Source: Oscillibacter sp.
Lineage (GTDB): Bacteria > Bacillota > Clostridia > Oscillospirales > Oscillospiraceae
NCBI GenBank assembly: GCA_014799845.1
Contig: JAAVHF010000073.1
Location: 1 to 34,169, forward strand
Reading direction: 5' to 3'
Length of the DNA: 34,169 nt
This document shows, in pieces, positions 24,501-31,406 of the stretch. Each line of letters opens with the position of its first letter. Within the stretch, counting starts at the first letter, position 1. A program made the translations under genes and the position numbers. The notes below the pieces were generated by a model that searched no databases, was not told where the DNA came from, and saw only the letters and a program-made list of their open reading frames with translations.

Positions 24501-26353
24501 GGGCCGCTTTCCCCGGCAGGAAGGTGGCCATCGTGGCGGGCAGCGACGTGGTGGCCGGGGCCTCCTCCTACCGGAAGCCCCTGGAGGAGAACTCCATCCA
24601 CACCTTCGACCACATCATTTTCCGCCGGGACCAGAGCGGCAGGGCCGACCCCCACGACTACAGCGCCATCACCGGGCGGGTGATCGAGCTGAAGCTGCCC
24701 ACCCACCTGGAGGAGATCAGCTCCACCCGCATCCGGGAGGCCATCGACCAGGGCCGGGACATCTCCAACCTCATCGACCCCGTGGCCCAGGAGTTCATCT
24801 ATCTCCACGGCCTCTATCTCCGGGAGCCCCAGGACAAGCCCCTGCTGCGGCTGGACGAGATCGGGTTCCAGCAGTGCGCCCAGCTGACGGAGGAGATCGA
24901 GGACGCCCTCCACGCCTCGGTCCTGGCCGCCCATCCGGACCCCGGCTGGCTGTTCGCCCGCCTCCGGGAGACGGAGGACCACCTGTGCGTCCTGCGCCAG
25001 GGAAAGACCGCCCTGGGCTTCGCCAGCTTCCGGTGTGTGGAATCCCACCGGCTGTTCTCCCGGCTGGGCAACGCCCAGCTCAGCGCCTTCATCCGCCGGG
25101 AGACCGGCGGGCGGGTGCTGGTCATCAGCGGCATTTACGTCCCCAAGGGCCCCGCCCAGCTGGATCTGTGCCAGCTGCTGCTGACCGAGGTGCTCACGCT
25201 CGCCCTGCGGCAGGAGTTCACCTACGCCCTCTACTGTCCCCTGGAGGCCACGGTGGCCTACGTCCGGGAAATCCTCAGCTTACAGGGCTTCGTCACCGCC
25301 CCGGTGACGGACCACGAGCAGGAAATCCTCACCGTGGACATGCGCCGCCCCATCGTCCTTACCCGGAACATCGAGACCACCATCAAGGCCCCCCTGAACG
25401 CCAACCTCCGGGTCCTGACCGCCGTGGCGAACGCCCACCGGCGGCTGCAAAAGGCCCTGACGGAGATGTATCCCGGCTGCCTGGTGCTGTCCATGTCGGC
25501 GGGGGTGGTGTATCAGCGGCTGCTGCGGCGGATCACCGAATGCAACGGCGTACCCCCCCAGCCCACCGAGCCAAGAGTTCTGGGGGACTGCATCTGCGTC
25601 CCCTTCGGTAAGATCCTGAGAGGCGTGGCGGTGCCCAATACCGTCACCAAGACCCTCCATACTGACAAGGTCTATGAGCCGGACCTGTCCCACTTCTCCG
25701 TGGAGGCCTATCCCTACTACGCCTCCCTGGCCGACCAGGTGCGGACCATCCGGGCCTTTGACCGTCCGGTGATCCTGGTGGACGACATGCTCCATGACGG
25801 CAAGCGCATCCACGCCATCGCCCCCCTGCTCTCCGAGACCGGAACCCAGGTGCGGCAGGTGCTGGTGGGCTACCTCACCGGCATGGGCCGGGACACCATG
25901 GAGCAGCTGGGCTACCCGGTGGACAGCGTGTACTATCTGCCCAACCTGCGCACGCGGTTTGTGGAGTCCACGCTCTACCCCTTCATCGGCGGCGACACCG
26001 TGCGCCGTTCCGAGCCCATGGCGGGGGGCCTCCACCCGGCGGTGAACCGCATCTTCCCCTACGCCGCCCCGGATTTCAACGAGGACTGCGCCGACGGCTC
26101 CACCTACCATCTGTCCCTGTGCTGCCTGGAAAACGCCCGGGACATTCTGCTGACGCTGGAGACGGAGTACCGGGCCCTCTACGCCCGGAACCTGACCCTC
26201 AGCCGCCTGGGCGAGGCCGTCATCCTGCCCCTCTGCCCGGACAAGGGCAGCTGCATGTCCTATGACCTGAACCGCGCCGCGTCCACCTATCTGGACAACG
26301 ACATCGAAATGCTCAAGCGGCTGCAAGCCAGCTTCAAAATTGTAATAGGGTGA
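21545..26353 (+). CDS. Giant multi-domain protein: HD phosphohydrolase, HEAT-like repeats, NMNAT-like nucleotidylyltransferase, GNAT-like and PRTase-like domains
   Basis: This 1602-residue cytoplasmic-looking protein has no signal peptide or membrane helix. Residues about 170-330 are HD-like: H186/H187, H215-D216 in AAGHDIGKFG, H255 in ANHSVWD, D308 in NKLDNV. Residues about 400-880 are helical repeats resembling HEAT units (IRRQAAALMGEII, VRHAAGAALLSIA, VRQEALFVLGRHV). Residues about 900-1095 match nicotinate/nicotinamide-nucleotide adenylyltransferases: FPGTFDPFTLSH (a T-x-S-H form of the [H/T]xGH site) and ISSTRIREA at 1058. Residues about 1105-1280 look like GNAT (ISGIYVPKGPAQLDLCQLLLTEVL). 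Residues about 1285-1500 are PRTase-like with VILVDDMLHDGKRI at 1410-1423, where the usual TGxT is DGKR. The ATG at 21545 has GGAGG upstream; a TTG at 21530 is less likely. NAD or nucleotide metabolism is inferred. Confidence 0.75.
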   Translation: MNKKRIRQMTGSLLRRVTTQPAAKYLAPHRTMLRALLEEQNYLQRFAPLYNGGRIPCAGVLSLCREELNVLSPEPEEGWIAFTYDFARKSMFPEEDLLPRQEAHGAGAAFFLSLLQVLFDAERSMLPSDPMWDLELLEESELEGSAHQDSYRLFLRSYRREYVYEMMRLGLEATPWRTLEHIAGVHHVAVSVARDLKRAGVPIDLPLVSASAAGHDIGKFGCRPGERVPYLHYYYTDLWFLRRHMEDVGYIAANHSVWDLELDYLSAESLALIYADFRVKQERGPDGREITKISTLAEAFDVILNKLDNVTEEKRTRYTFVYAKLRDFERYMESLGVDTALTGHPRESVPQPDASLMDPPQAVEALRMLGVEHNLALMGRLTGQRTFASLLEQARGETDWRRLRACLGVFESYSVYLSRSQKVQTLAFLYELLMHREGDIRRQAAALMGEIIARFHEGYAKETPADAPPDSRDAADIDQWRLYLPRLIRPDRKLMAQHRRWISFTLKMVVNSLLEKCAPDRQAVFLQEFLRYYRRPERLDDETAFQLLETATALPVAVLADCQRYDLLFFAQSLSVRRDVTVRTAAVLLLEYLRPAISAQDVILGALRETDCRDCRSLALLREQAAGEITGETGPMVLPREAVSEIFLDNLKTATPWIVKEVNIRLLTRFAREGGGSLLHIATHLTNLVKVSDRVTVRHAAGAALLSIAGLLSTEERNEVAVELCRGLEIGQQEFAKYIPGYLGRFCLWLPPVQLEEILAELQSSLCSSNARVVSAALDTVGVIYEEYDTYRVRFPEPDAVYRRRRERLLGMLLKGLAGFRPEVRQEALFVLGRHVFGSEVLGVHEKRRAFLLTLKKILALLKTGGGDELTFYYRAAMLGRLYRFLTEQEILYGGFRFEEPRPIAFFPGTFDPFTLSHKGIVRAIRDLGYEVLLAIDEFSWSKKTQPHRIRRRLASISTADEFHVSIFPEDFPVNIANPANLAALRAAFPGRKVAIVAGSDVVAGASSYRKPLEENSIHTFDHIIFRRDQSGRADPHDYSAITGRVIELKLPTHLEEISSTRIREAIDQGRDISNLIDPVAQEFIYLHGLYLREPQDKPLLRLDEIGFQQCAQLTEEIEDALHASVLAAHPDPGWLFARLRETEDHLCVLRQGKTALGFASFRCVESHRLFSRLGNAQLSAFIRRETGGRVLVISGIYVPKGPAQLDLCQLLLTEVLTLALRQEFTYALYCPLEATVAYVREILSLQGFVTAPVTDHEQEILTVDMRRPIVLTRNIETTIKAPLNANLRVLTAVANAHRRLQKALTEMYPGCLVLSMSAGVVYQRLLRRITECNGVPPQPTEPRVLGDCICVPFGKILRGVAVPNTVTKTLHTDKVYEPDLSHFSVEAYPYYASLADQVRTIRAFDRPVILVDDMLHDGKRIHAIAPLLSETGTQVRQVLVGYLTGMGRDTMEQLGYPVDSVYYLPNLRTRFVESTLYPFIGGDTVRRSEPMAGGLHPAVNRIFPYAAPDFNEDCADGSTYHLSLCCLENARDILLTLETEYRALYARNLTLSRLGEAVILPLCPDKGSCMSYDLNRAASTYLDNDIEMLKRLQASFKIVIG

Positions 26354-26357
26354 CGAA

Positions 26358-27344
26358 ATGCAATACGATCTGTATAAAAATATCGAAATATCCGCACAGG
26401 GCCTCTTTTCCGGCGAACCGCTGCCCAAAAGGGAGAAATACCGGGTCCACCTCCTGGCCATGGGGGACGTAGGCAGCACGTTGGCCATGGGCCTGCGGCT
26501 CATGGGCGGGGACGTGATCTCCGCTCTGGGTATCTGCGACCTGCGGGAGGGCGTGCCCCAGCGGTGGGAGTTTGAGCTGAACCAGATCAACGTCCCTGAC
26601 GGGAACCGATTCCCCCCTGTAGAAATTGTCGATTTAGATCACATTCTGGACTGCGACGTATTTCTGTTCTGCGCGTCCCGGTTTGTGCCGGACACGGCGG
26701 TGAAGAGCGGGGACGTTCGCATGGCGCAGTATGAATTGAACCGGCCTCTGGCGGCAAGCTATGGCCGCATGGCCCGGGAGAAGGGGTTCAAGGGCATGTT
26801 CTGCGTGGTCAGCGACCCGGTGGACCAGCTGTGCCGGGCGGCGCTGCTGGAGAGCAATAAAAATGAAGCGGGGGAACTTGACTATAAAGGTCTCGCCGCC
26901 AATCAGGTGCGGGGATTTGGTCTGGGCGTGATGAACGCCCGCGCCATGTATTACGCACAGAAGGACTCCCGGTTTGCGTCCTACCTCACCGAGGGGCGGG
27001 CCTTCGGCCCCCACGGAGAGGGCTTGATTATCGCCAATTCTATCTGTAATTATGACGGCAGATTATCCCAGGAGTTGACAGAACTCACCAAGAAGGCCAA
27101 TCTTGAAATGCGGGCGCTGGGCTACAAGCCCTATGTGGCTCCCGCCCTGTCCTCCGGGGCGCTGAGCCTCCTCGCCTGCCTGCGGGGGGAGTGGCAGTAT
27201 TCTTCTGTTTTTTGCGATGGGGTGTTTTTTGGGATCAGGAACCGGCTCACCGGCAGCGGGTGTGAAGTGGAAAAGCTTGATATACCCGCTCCGTTGGCGG
27301 AGCGGATAGGCGAGACGATAGAGATGCTGAAGGGGATAGAGTAA
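26358..27344 (+). CDS. Lactate/malate dehydrogenase-like Rossmann protein coupled to the giant gene
   Basis: The 328-residue protein follows the LDH/MDH fold. The N-terminal Rossmann loop is in HLLAMGDVGSTLAMGLRLMGGD with acidic Asp in GICDLRE. CASRFVP sits in place of TAG-x-P. SGDVRMAQYELNRPL corresponds to the R-x-D-L-x-x-N block, VVSDPVDQL to NPVD, GLGVMNARAM to the LDSAR helix, and FGPHGEG to GEHGDS with the catalytic His. Several key blocks are altered, notably the catalytic Asp region reads MNAR, so substrate and activity are uncertain. About 30 extra residues precede the fold. It starts 4 nt after the giant gene's stop, implying co-translation and a shared role. A true malate or lactate dehydrogenase is unlikely. 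Confidence 0.75.
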   Translation: MQYDLYKNIEISAQGLFSGEPLPKREKYRVHLLAMGDVGSTLAMGLRLMGGDVISALGICDLREGVPQRWEFELNQINVPDGNRFPPVEIVDLDHILDCDVFLFCASRFVPDTAVKSGDVRMAQYELNRPLAASYGRMAREKGFKGMFCVVSDPVDQLCRAALLESNKNEAGELDYKGLAANQVRGFGLGVMNARAMYYAQKDSRFASYLTEGRAFGPHGEGLIIANSICNYDGRLSQELTELTKKANLEMRALGYKPYVAPALSSGALSLLACLRGEWQYSSVFCDGVFFGIRNRLTGSGCEVEKLDIPAPLAERIGETIEMLKGIE

Positions 27345-27346
27345 TC

Positions 27347-27648
27347 TTCGCGCCCTGCGGGCGCGAGGGCAGTTGTTTCGCCACCGGCCCCGGGAGCTGC
27401 CCGCCCCCGGACCCCGGGCCTACTTTTCGCCCACGCGAAAAGTAGGCAAAAGCGTGCCAGAACCTACGGTTCTGGACTCCCTTAGGCGTCGCCGCAGGCG
27501 ACACCTTACTACGGGGGTTATTGGTTTTGCGCTCGTCCTGTAGTCCGTCCGGTCTAAACCGGACTGCAAATGCAGTTTCTGCTGCGCTGCGTCTATTTCA
27601 GGATGTAGCCGACAGCCCCTACCGTCTTGCTTCGGGTCCTCCCGGCGC
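27347..27648 (+). repeat. Structured intergenic element, copy A
   Basis: This 300-base stretch directly after the dehydrogenase-like gene consists of successive hairpins. They are CGCGCCC/GGGCGCG (27349-27365), GGGCAG/CTGCCC (27367-27402), a 13-bp stem with GCCTACTTTTCGC (27418-27447), CCAGAAC-CTACG-GTTCTGG (27457-27475) and GTCGCC-GCA-GGCGAC (27488-27502). Then come a linker TACGGGGGTTATT, two small hairpins (about 27559-27585) and a GGGTCCTCCCGG end. The same order recurs in copies B and C with different stem bases. No convincing coding frame is present. It fills the gene-free region after 27344 together with the terminator at 27658. Confidence 0.8.
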
Positions 27649-27657
27649 ATATATATG

Positions 27658-27689
27658 AAGCCATCCTGGTTTTTCCAGGATGGCTTTTT
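27658..27689 (+). terminator. Strong intrinsic terminator after element copy A
   Basis: AAGCCATCCTGG pairs perfectly with CCAGGATGGCTT around TTTTT, followed by TTT. It could end read-through from the upstream operon or the transcript of element copy A itself. Confidence 0.9.
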
Positions 27690-27732
27690 AGGTCAATATC
27701 ACCCTAAAACAAATAGGTCAAATTGCCATAAT
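27686..27732 (+). promoter_or_regulatory. Repeat-rich upstream region of the first small XRE gene
   Basis: TAGGTCAA occurs twice in direct orientation (27689-27696, 27714-27721). TTTTAGG (27686-27692) and CCTAAAA (27703-27709) form an inverted repeat. CATAAT (27727-27732) could be a -10 box, but a good -35 box is not visible. The repeats look like operator sites for the XRE protein. Confidence 0.4.
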
Positions 27733-27748
27733 AGATATGGTGATGGAT

Positions 27749-27985
27749 ATGACTAGATTACGTGCCCTTCGCGAAGAGCGCGGCTACACGCAAATCAAAA
27801 TGCAGATGTTGACGGGGATCGACCAGAGCGACTATTCCAAATTGGAAACCGGGAAGCGGTACTACACCTACGAGCAATTGCGCCGCATTGCATTGGCCCT
27901 GGACACCAGTATGGATTATCTGGCAGGGTTGACCGATGAGAAGCGCCCCTATCTGCGAGCCTCCGGTGCCACAGTCGAAGAGTAA
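27749..27985 (+). CDS. Small XRE-family regulator flanked by inverted element copies
   Basis: The 78-residue protein is a helix-turn-helix domain (RLRALREERGYTQIKMQMLTGIDQSDYSKLETGKRYYTYEQLRRIALALDTSMDYLAGLTDEKRPY) with a short tail. It resembles the next XRE gene in length and in the ending DYLxxLTD. In-frame ATGs also occur at 27737 and 27743. The start at 27749 gives the usual domain edge and has GGTGAT upstream, but this is uncertain. Element copy A lies upstream and copy B downstream in opposite orientation, so the gene sits inside an inverted pair. Targets are unknown. Confidence 0.85.
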   Translation: MTRLRALREERGYTQIKMQMLTGIDQSDYSKLETGKRYYTYEQLRRIALALDTSMDYLAGLTDEKRPYLRASGATVEE

Positions 27986-28040
27986 CGTTAGAGCGTAACC
28001 GCGGACGCTTCGCCCACTGGCGGCCCCGGGAACCACGCAG

Positions 28041-28246
28041 AACAGACGGTCTTTCAGGTCGTAGCGTAAACAAAACCCCAAATAAGGTGTCACGCTCTGC
28101 GTGACGCCCAAGGGATTCTTAAACCGTAGGTTTAAGCGCGTTTTTGCCTACTTTTGCCGCGTGGCAAAAGTAGGCGCGGGGTCCGGGGCCGCGCAGGTCC
28201 CGGGCTATCGAATAGAAATCACTCGGAGCGGCCTGCAGGGCCGCAG
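28041..28246 (-). repeat. Structured intergenic element, copy B (minus orientation)
   Basis: On the minus strand it has the same series as copy A. The first hairpin is at 28228-28244. CCCCGGACCCCG is at 28177-28188, and the 13-bp stem GCCTACTTTTGCC/GGCAAAAGTAGGC at 28146-28175. The stem CTTAAAC-CTACG-GTTTAAG is at 28118-28136, and GTCACGC-AGA-GCGTGAC at 28089-28105. A TTGGGGTTTTG linker and a CCTGAAAGACCGTC end follow. Stem bases differ from copy A but pairing is kept. The 3' end of the element is less similar. It accounts for most of the gene-free stretch 27986-28316; I see nothing else in that stretch apart from the repeats at 28258-28290. Confidence 0.8.
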
Positions 28247-28257
28247 CTTTAGATAAA

Positions 28258-28290
28258 TTTCATCTACCATATGTAGACAGTTTTCATCTA
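28258..28290 (+). promoter_or_regulatory. Repeated sites upstream of the second small XRE gene
   Basis: TTTCATCTA occurs at 28258-28266 and again at 28282-28290, and CTAC/GTAG arms lie between them (28263-28275). This resembles the repeat-rich region before the first XRE gene. No clear sigma-A promoter could be matched. Confidence 0.4.
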
Positions 28291-28316
28291 GGTTATCCTA
28301 CTGCTGGGTGATTAAG

Positions 28317-28544
28317 ATGAAGACACGCATCAAAGACCTCCGTACAGACAAGGATCTGACACAGACCCAGGTTGCCGAAGCCATCGGCATCACGCAACGC
28401 AAATACAGCTATCTGGAAACAGGTGAACAGCAATGGCCGGATGAACTACTGGCGCGTTTGGCGGGGTTCTACCAAACCAGTGTTGACTACCTTCTCTGCC
28501 TGACCGATACCCCAAGTCCCTACCCCCGCAAGAAGCAGCGGTGA
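28317..28544 (+). CDS. Small XRE-family regulator upstream of comF
   Basis: The 75-residue product is a helix-turn-helix protein (TRIKDLRTDKDLTQTQVAEAIGITQRKYSYLETGEQQWPDELLARLAGFYQTSVDYLLCLTD) with a basic tail (SPYPRKKQR). The ATG at 28317 is preferred; an in-frame GTG at 28308 is possible. Ribosome site GGGTGA is weak. The stop codon overlaps a possible GTG start of comF (GTGA at 28541-28544), so the regulator and comF may be translated together. It may be autoregulatory through the repeats at 28258-28290. Confidence 0.87.
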   Translation: MKTRIKDLRTDKDLTQTQVAEAIGITQRKYSYLETGEQQWPDELLARLAGFYQTSVDYLLCLTDTPSPYPRKKQR

Positions 28545-28552
28545 AGCGGCAT

Positions 28553-29242
28553 ATGAAGGGAACCATTTTTCCAGCTATTTTAGACCTCCTCTTTCCCCCA
28601 AAATGCGCCTTCTGCGGCAAACTGGTGGAAAAAGGAGATGTCTGTGAAGCCTGCAAAAACTCCCTCCCCTTCCGGGAGGAAGAAAACACCGCCCGGCTCA
28701 TCGGAGAAAACCGCTATCTCTGTGCCGTGGCCCTCTACTACGACGGCCCGGCGGAGACGGGCGTAAAAGCCCTGAAGTTCGGCAAAAAATCCTGGCGGGC
28801 GAAGGTGTTCGCCCGCTATATCGCCCAGGCCGCGGCGGAGCAACTCTCCGGCGGGTTTGACGCGGTGACCTACGTCCCCGTGAGCCTCCGGCGGAATTTT
28901 GAAAGAGGCTTCGACCAGGCCCGCCTGCTGGCGGAGGAAACCGCGAAACTCTGGGGCCTCAAGGCGGAACCGACATTGAGAAAAATCCGCCACACCAGAG
29001 CCCAGTCCTCCCTGAAAAATCCCGCCCAGCGCAAAATGAACGTAAAGGACGCCTACGCCGTCCCGCGCCCGGACCGGGTGCGGGGCCGCCGCTTCCTGCT
29101 CATCGACGACGTATGCACCACCGGCAGCACCATGTCCGCCGCGGCGGACGCCCTGCTGGAGGCTGGCGCGGCGGCGGTCGTCTGCGCCGCTCTGGCGGGC
29201 GGGCACAGGAAAATGGAGAATCCGGGGGATTCTCTGGAATAA
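28553..29242 (+). CDS. comF: ComF-family phosphoribosyltransferase-like protein
   Basis: ComF proteins take part in DNA uptake during natural transformation in several bacteria, though many hosts are not known to be competent. The 229-residue protein has an N-terminal zinc-ribbon (FPPKCAFCGKLVEKGDVCEACKNSLPF, two CxxC pairs). A type I PRTase domain follows, with the PRPP loop FLLIDDVCTTGSTMSAAADALL and the family block RRNFERGFDQARLLAEE. The ATG at 28553 is chosen. A GTG at 28541 overlapping the XRE stop is an alternative. No other competence gene is adjacent. Confidence 0.92.
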   Translation: MKGTIFPAILDLLFPPKCAFCGKLVEKGDVCEACKNSLPFREEENTARLIGENRYLCAVALYYDGPAETGVKALKFGKKSWRAKVFARYIAQAAAEQLSGGFDAVTYVPVSLRRNFERGFDQARLLAEETAKLWGLKAEPTLRKIRHTRAQSSLKNPAQRKMNVKDAYAVPRPDRVRGRRFLLIDDVCTTGSTMSAAADALLEAGAAAVVCAALAGGHRKMENPGDSLE

Positions 29243-29279
29243 TTTGGTAAAATTTAAGAAAGAAAGTCCTTCCAATCAC

Positions 29280-29308
29280 TTGCAAAATTTGGATGGGCTT
29301 AGTATAAT
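29280..29308 (+). promoter_or_regulatory. Sigma-A promoter of the mreB gene
   Basis: TTGCAA (29280-29285), a 17-nt spacer and perfect TATAAT (29303-29308) precede the mreB start by 66 nt. The same TTGCAA-17 pattern recurs before the next gene. Confidence 0.82.
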
Positions 29309-29374
29309 AGTTTTTCAGAGTATCGGCAAAGAATTTGCTTAAAATAGAATCGACAACTGACGAGGTGGAAAGGT

Positions 29375-30403
29375 ATGTGCGCTTTCGCAAAAGATATCGG
29401 CATTGATTTGGGTACCGCTTCCGTATTGGTATACGTGAAAAATAAAGGGATCGTCCTCAACGAACCCTCTGTGGTGGCTATGGACAAGAACACCGGCAAG
29501 CTGCTGAAGGTGGGCGAGGAGGCCCGCCAGATGCTGGGCCGCACCCCCGGCAACATCGTCGCCATCCGTCCCCTCCGGGAGGGCGTGATCTCCGACTATG
29601 ACATGACCGAGCGGATGCTGAAGGAATTTCTCCGCAAGGTGGCCGGCTTCATGGTCTTCAAGCCCCGGGTGATCATCTGCGTGCCCTCCGGCATCACCGA
29701 GGTCGAAGAACGCGCCGTGGTGGACGCGGGCATCCAGTCCGGCTGCCGCCGGGTGTACCTCATCGAGGAGCCCGTGGCCGCCGCCATCGGCGCGGGCATC
29801 GACATCACCAAGCCCGACGGCCACATGGTGGTGGACATCGGCGGCGGCACCGCCGACATCGCCGTCATCTCCCTGGGCGGCGTGGTGGAATCCGCCTCCA
29901 TCAAGGTGGCCGGAGACCAGTTCAACGAGGCCGTAGTCAAGTATATGCGCCGCAAGCACAACATCCTGGTGGGCGAGGGCACGGCGGAAAAGATGAAGAT
30001 CGCCATCGGCTGCGTGTATCCCAGAGAGGAAGAGGCCTTCATGGACGTGAAGGGCCGGTGCCTGCTCACCGGACTGCCCAAGACCATCACCGTCTCCTCC
30101 AAGGAGATGATGGAGGCCTTCGAGGAGCCCACGGAATCCATTCTGGAGAGCATCCACGCCGTGCTGGAGCGGACGCCCCCGGAGCTGGTGGCGGACGTGT
30201 CCACCAACGGCATTATGATGACCGGCGGAGGCAGCCTGATTTCCGGCTTTGACAAGCTCATCACTTCCCGCACCGGCATCGCCACCTCCGTGGCGGAAAA
30301 CGCCATCGCCTGCGTGGCCGAGGGCACCGGAAGGAGCCTGGATATGATCACCGATATGCAGGAGGGCACCATTAACCTTTCCCGCCGCCGTCAGGTAAAC
30401 TGA
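29375..30403 (+). CDS. mreB: Rod-shape-determining protein MreB/Mbl
   Basis: MreB is the bacterial actin that forms membrane-associated filaments and guides lateral wall synthesis. The 342-residue protein has all nucleotide-site blocks: KDIGIDLGTASVLVYVKNKGIVLNEPSVVA (phosphate 1), EEPVAAAIGAGIDI (connect 1), MVVDIGGGTADIAVISLGG (phosphate 2) and MTGGGSLISGFDKL (adenosine). Mreb, Mbl and MreBH cannot be separated from motifs alone. mreC and mreD do not follow, which fits a stand-alone Mbl-like copy. GAGGTGG lies before the ATG. Confidence 0.95.
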   Translation: MCAFAKDIGIDLGTASVLVYVKNKGIVLNEPSVVAMDKNTGKLLKVGEEARQMLGRTPGNIVAIRPLREGVISDYDMTERMLKEFLRKVAGFMVFKPRVIICVPSGITEVEERAVVDAGIQSGCRRVYLIEEPVAAAIGAGIDITKPDGHMVVDIGGGTADIAVISLGGVVESASIKVAGDQFNEAVVKYMRRKHNILVGEGTAEKMKIAIGCVYPREEEAFMDVKGRCLLTGLPKTITVSSKEMMEAFEEPTESILESIHAVLERTPPELVADVSTNGIMMTGGGSLISGFDKLITSRTGIATSVAENAIACVAEGTGRSLDMITDMQEGTINLSRRRQVN

Positions 30404-30453
30404 GGGAAACGCCGGCTTTTTTTCGGGCGGTTCTACAAAAATTTCTTTTTCTC

Positions 30454-30482
30454 TTGCAAAATCGGCGGGAATCTGCTAGAAT
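30454..30482 (+). promoter_or_regulatory. Sigma-A promoter of the eight-helix membrane protein gene
   Basis: TTGCAA (30454-30459), a 17-nt spacer and TAGAAT (30477-30482) lie about 100 nt before the start. Before it, after the mreB stop, a GCCGGC stretch is followed by seven T, but no convincing terminator stem is visible. Confidence 0.72.
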
Positions 30483-30583
30483 AGTTCAGCGTCCTGCTTA
30501 TTGGCAGTTTTCCCCTGTTTCACAGCAGTCCCGCCGCTGGCGGGTAAAACGCCAGAATTATTATCCTTTGGAGGTTTGCATAC

Positions 30584-31375
30584 ATGTCTTCTACAAAAAA
30601 GAAACCGATCAGCCAAAAGCGCGTAGAGCGGGAAAACGCGGAGAACCAGACCCTGAGCCGCGTCTATTATGTATTTCTGCTGGGACTTGCCGCCGAGTGC
30701 TGGCTGTTCCTGACCTACCGCATCTGGGCGGGGAGCATGCTCTCCACGGGCGTGATGTGGTTCTCTGTTCTGAGGGTCCTCATGTGGCTGGGCCTGGCGG
30801 CGCTGGTCCTCGGCGCCGTGGGGATTTATCTCAAGCGGCAGGACCGGAAGCTGCGCAAAATCTTTACCTGGGCCGCCGGTGTTGGAGCGTTCTTCGGACT
30901 GTCCGGCTGGATCATCACCTTTTTCCCGCCGGGCGTCATCACTGGCGTCACCGCCATGTGCATCCTGGTTCCCATCCTGGCGGTGCTGGCGCTGGTATAT
31001 CTGCTGTACCAGCATGAATGCGCCCTGAGCACGGCTGTGCTCGCCGGGGCCATGTTCAGCGTGTGGCTGCGGGGCGCTTCCGCCGCCTCCGAGCGCTGGG
31101 GCATTGTGGTTCTGGCGGGATGCATCGTGGTCGCCGCGGCCCTGGCGGCCGCAATCTTCCTGACCAGTAAGGCCCAGAAGGATGAGGGCAGGGTGTGGAA
31201 GTTCCGCGTTTTCTCCGTGGAGTGCGATTACCGCATTGTTTACGCCGTGCTGGGAGCCGCAGCCATTGCCGTACTGCTCACGGCCTTTGTCCCCGCCGCG
31301 GCCTACTACCTCATGTGGGTGCTGGGCGTGCTGCTGTTCGCGGAACTGGTGTATTACACCACGAAGATGATGTAA
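30584..31375 (+). CDS. Multi-pass membrane protein of unknown function downstream of mreB
   Basis: The 263-residue protein has a basic cytoplasmic N-terminus (STKKKPISQKRVERENAENQT). About eight hydrophobic helices follow, among them VYYVFLLGLAAECWLFLTY, LMWLGLAALVLGAVGIYL, VTAMCILVPILAVLALVYLLY, IVVLAGCIVVAAALAAAIFL and YLMWVLGVLLFAELVYYT. No known enzymatic or transporter motif is seen. It starts behind GGAGG and has its own promoter. The position after mreB and the shared promoter type suggest, weakly, an envelope-related role. Confidence 0.8.
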   Translation: MSSTKKKPISQKRVERENAENQTLSRVYYVFLLGLAAECWLFLTYRIWAGSMLSTGVMWFSVLRVLMWLGLAALVLGAVGIYLKRQDRKLRKIFTWAAGVGAFFGLSGWIITFFPPGVITGVTAMCILVPILAVLALVYLLYQHECALSTAVLAGAMFSVWLRGASAASERWGIVVLAGCIVVAAALAAAIFLTSKAQKDEGRVWKFRVFSVECDYRIVYAVLGAAAIAVLLTAFVPAAAYYLMWVLGVLLFAELVYYTTKMM

Positions 31376-31406
31376 TATTGCTCTCTCCCAACCATTCAAA
31401 ATTTTC

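Noticed and set aside
20669-25048. A 1459-codon open frame on the minus strand
   Set aside because: It lies opposite cbiK and the giant multi-domain gene. It is a by-product of high GC at third codon positions: low-complexity peptide, no motifs, no ribosome site, and the plus-strand frames carry clear domain motifs.
27247-27650. Short minus-strand frames in element copy A
   Set aside because: The hairpin-rich sequence with compensatory changes between copies fits a folded element better than coding sequence. Frames are not kept between copies.
27347-28246. CRISPR array or insertion sequence
   Set aside because: There are no regularly spaced identical repeats with unique spacers, and no transposase frame. 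Copies differ in base sequence while keeping pairing.
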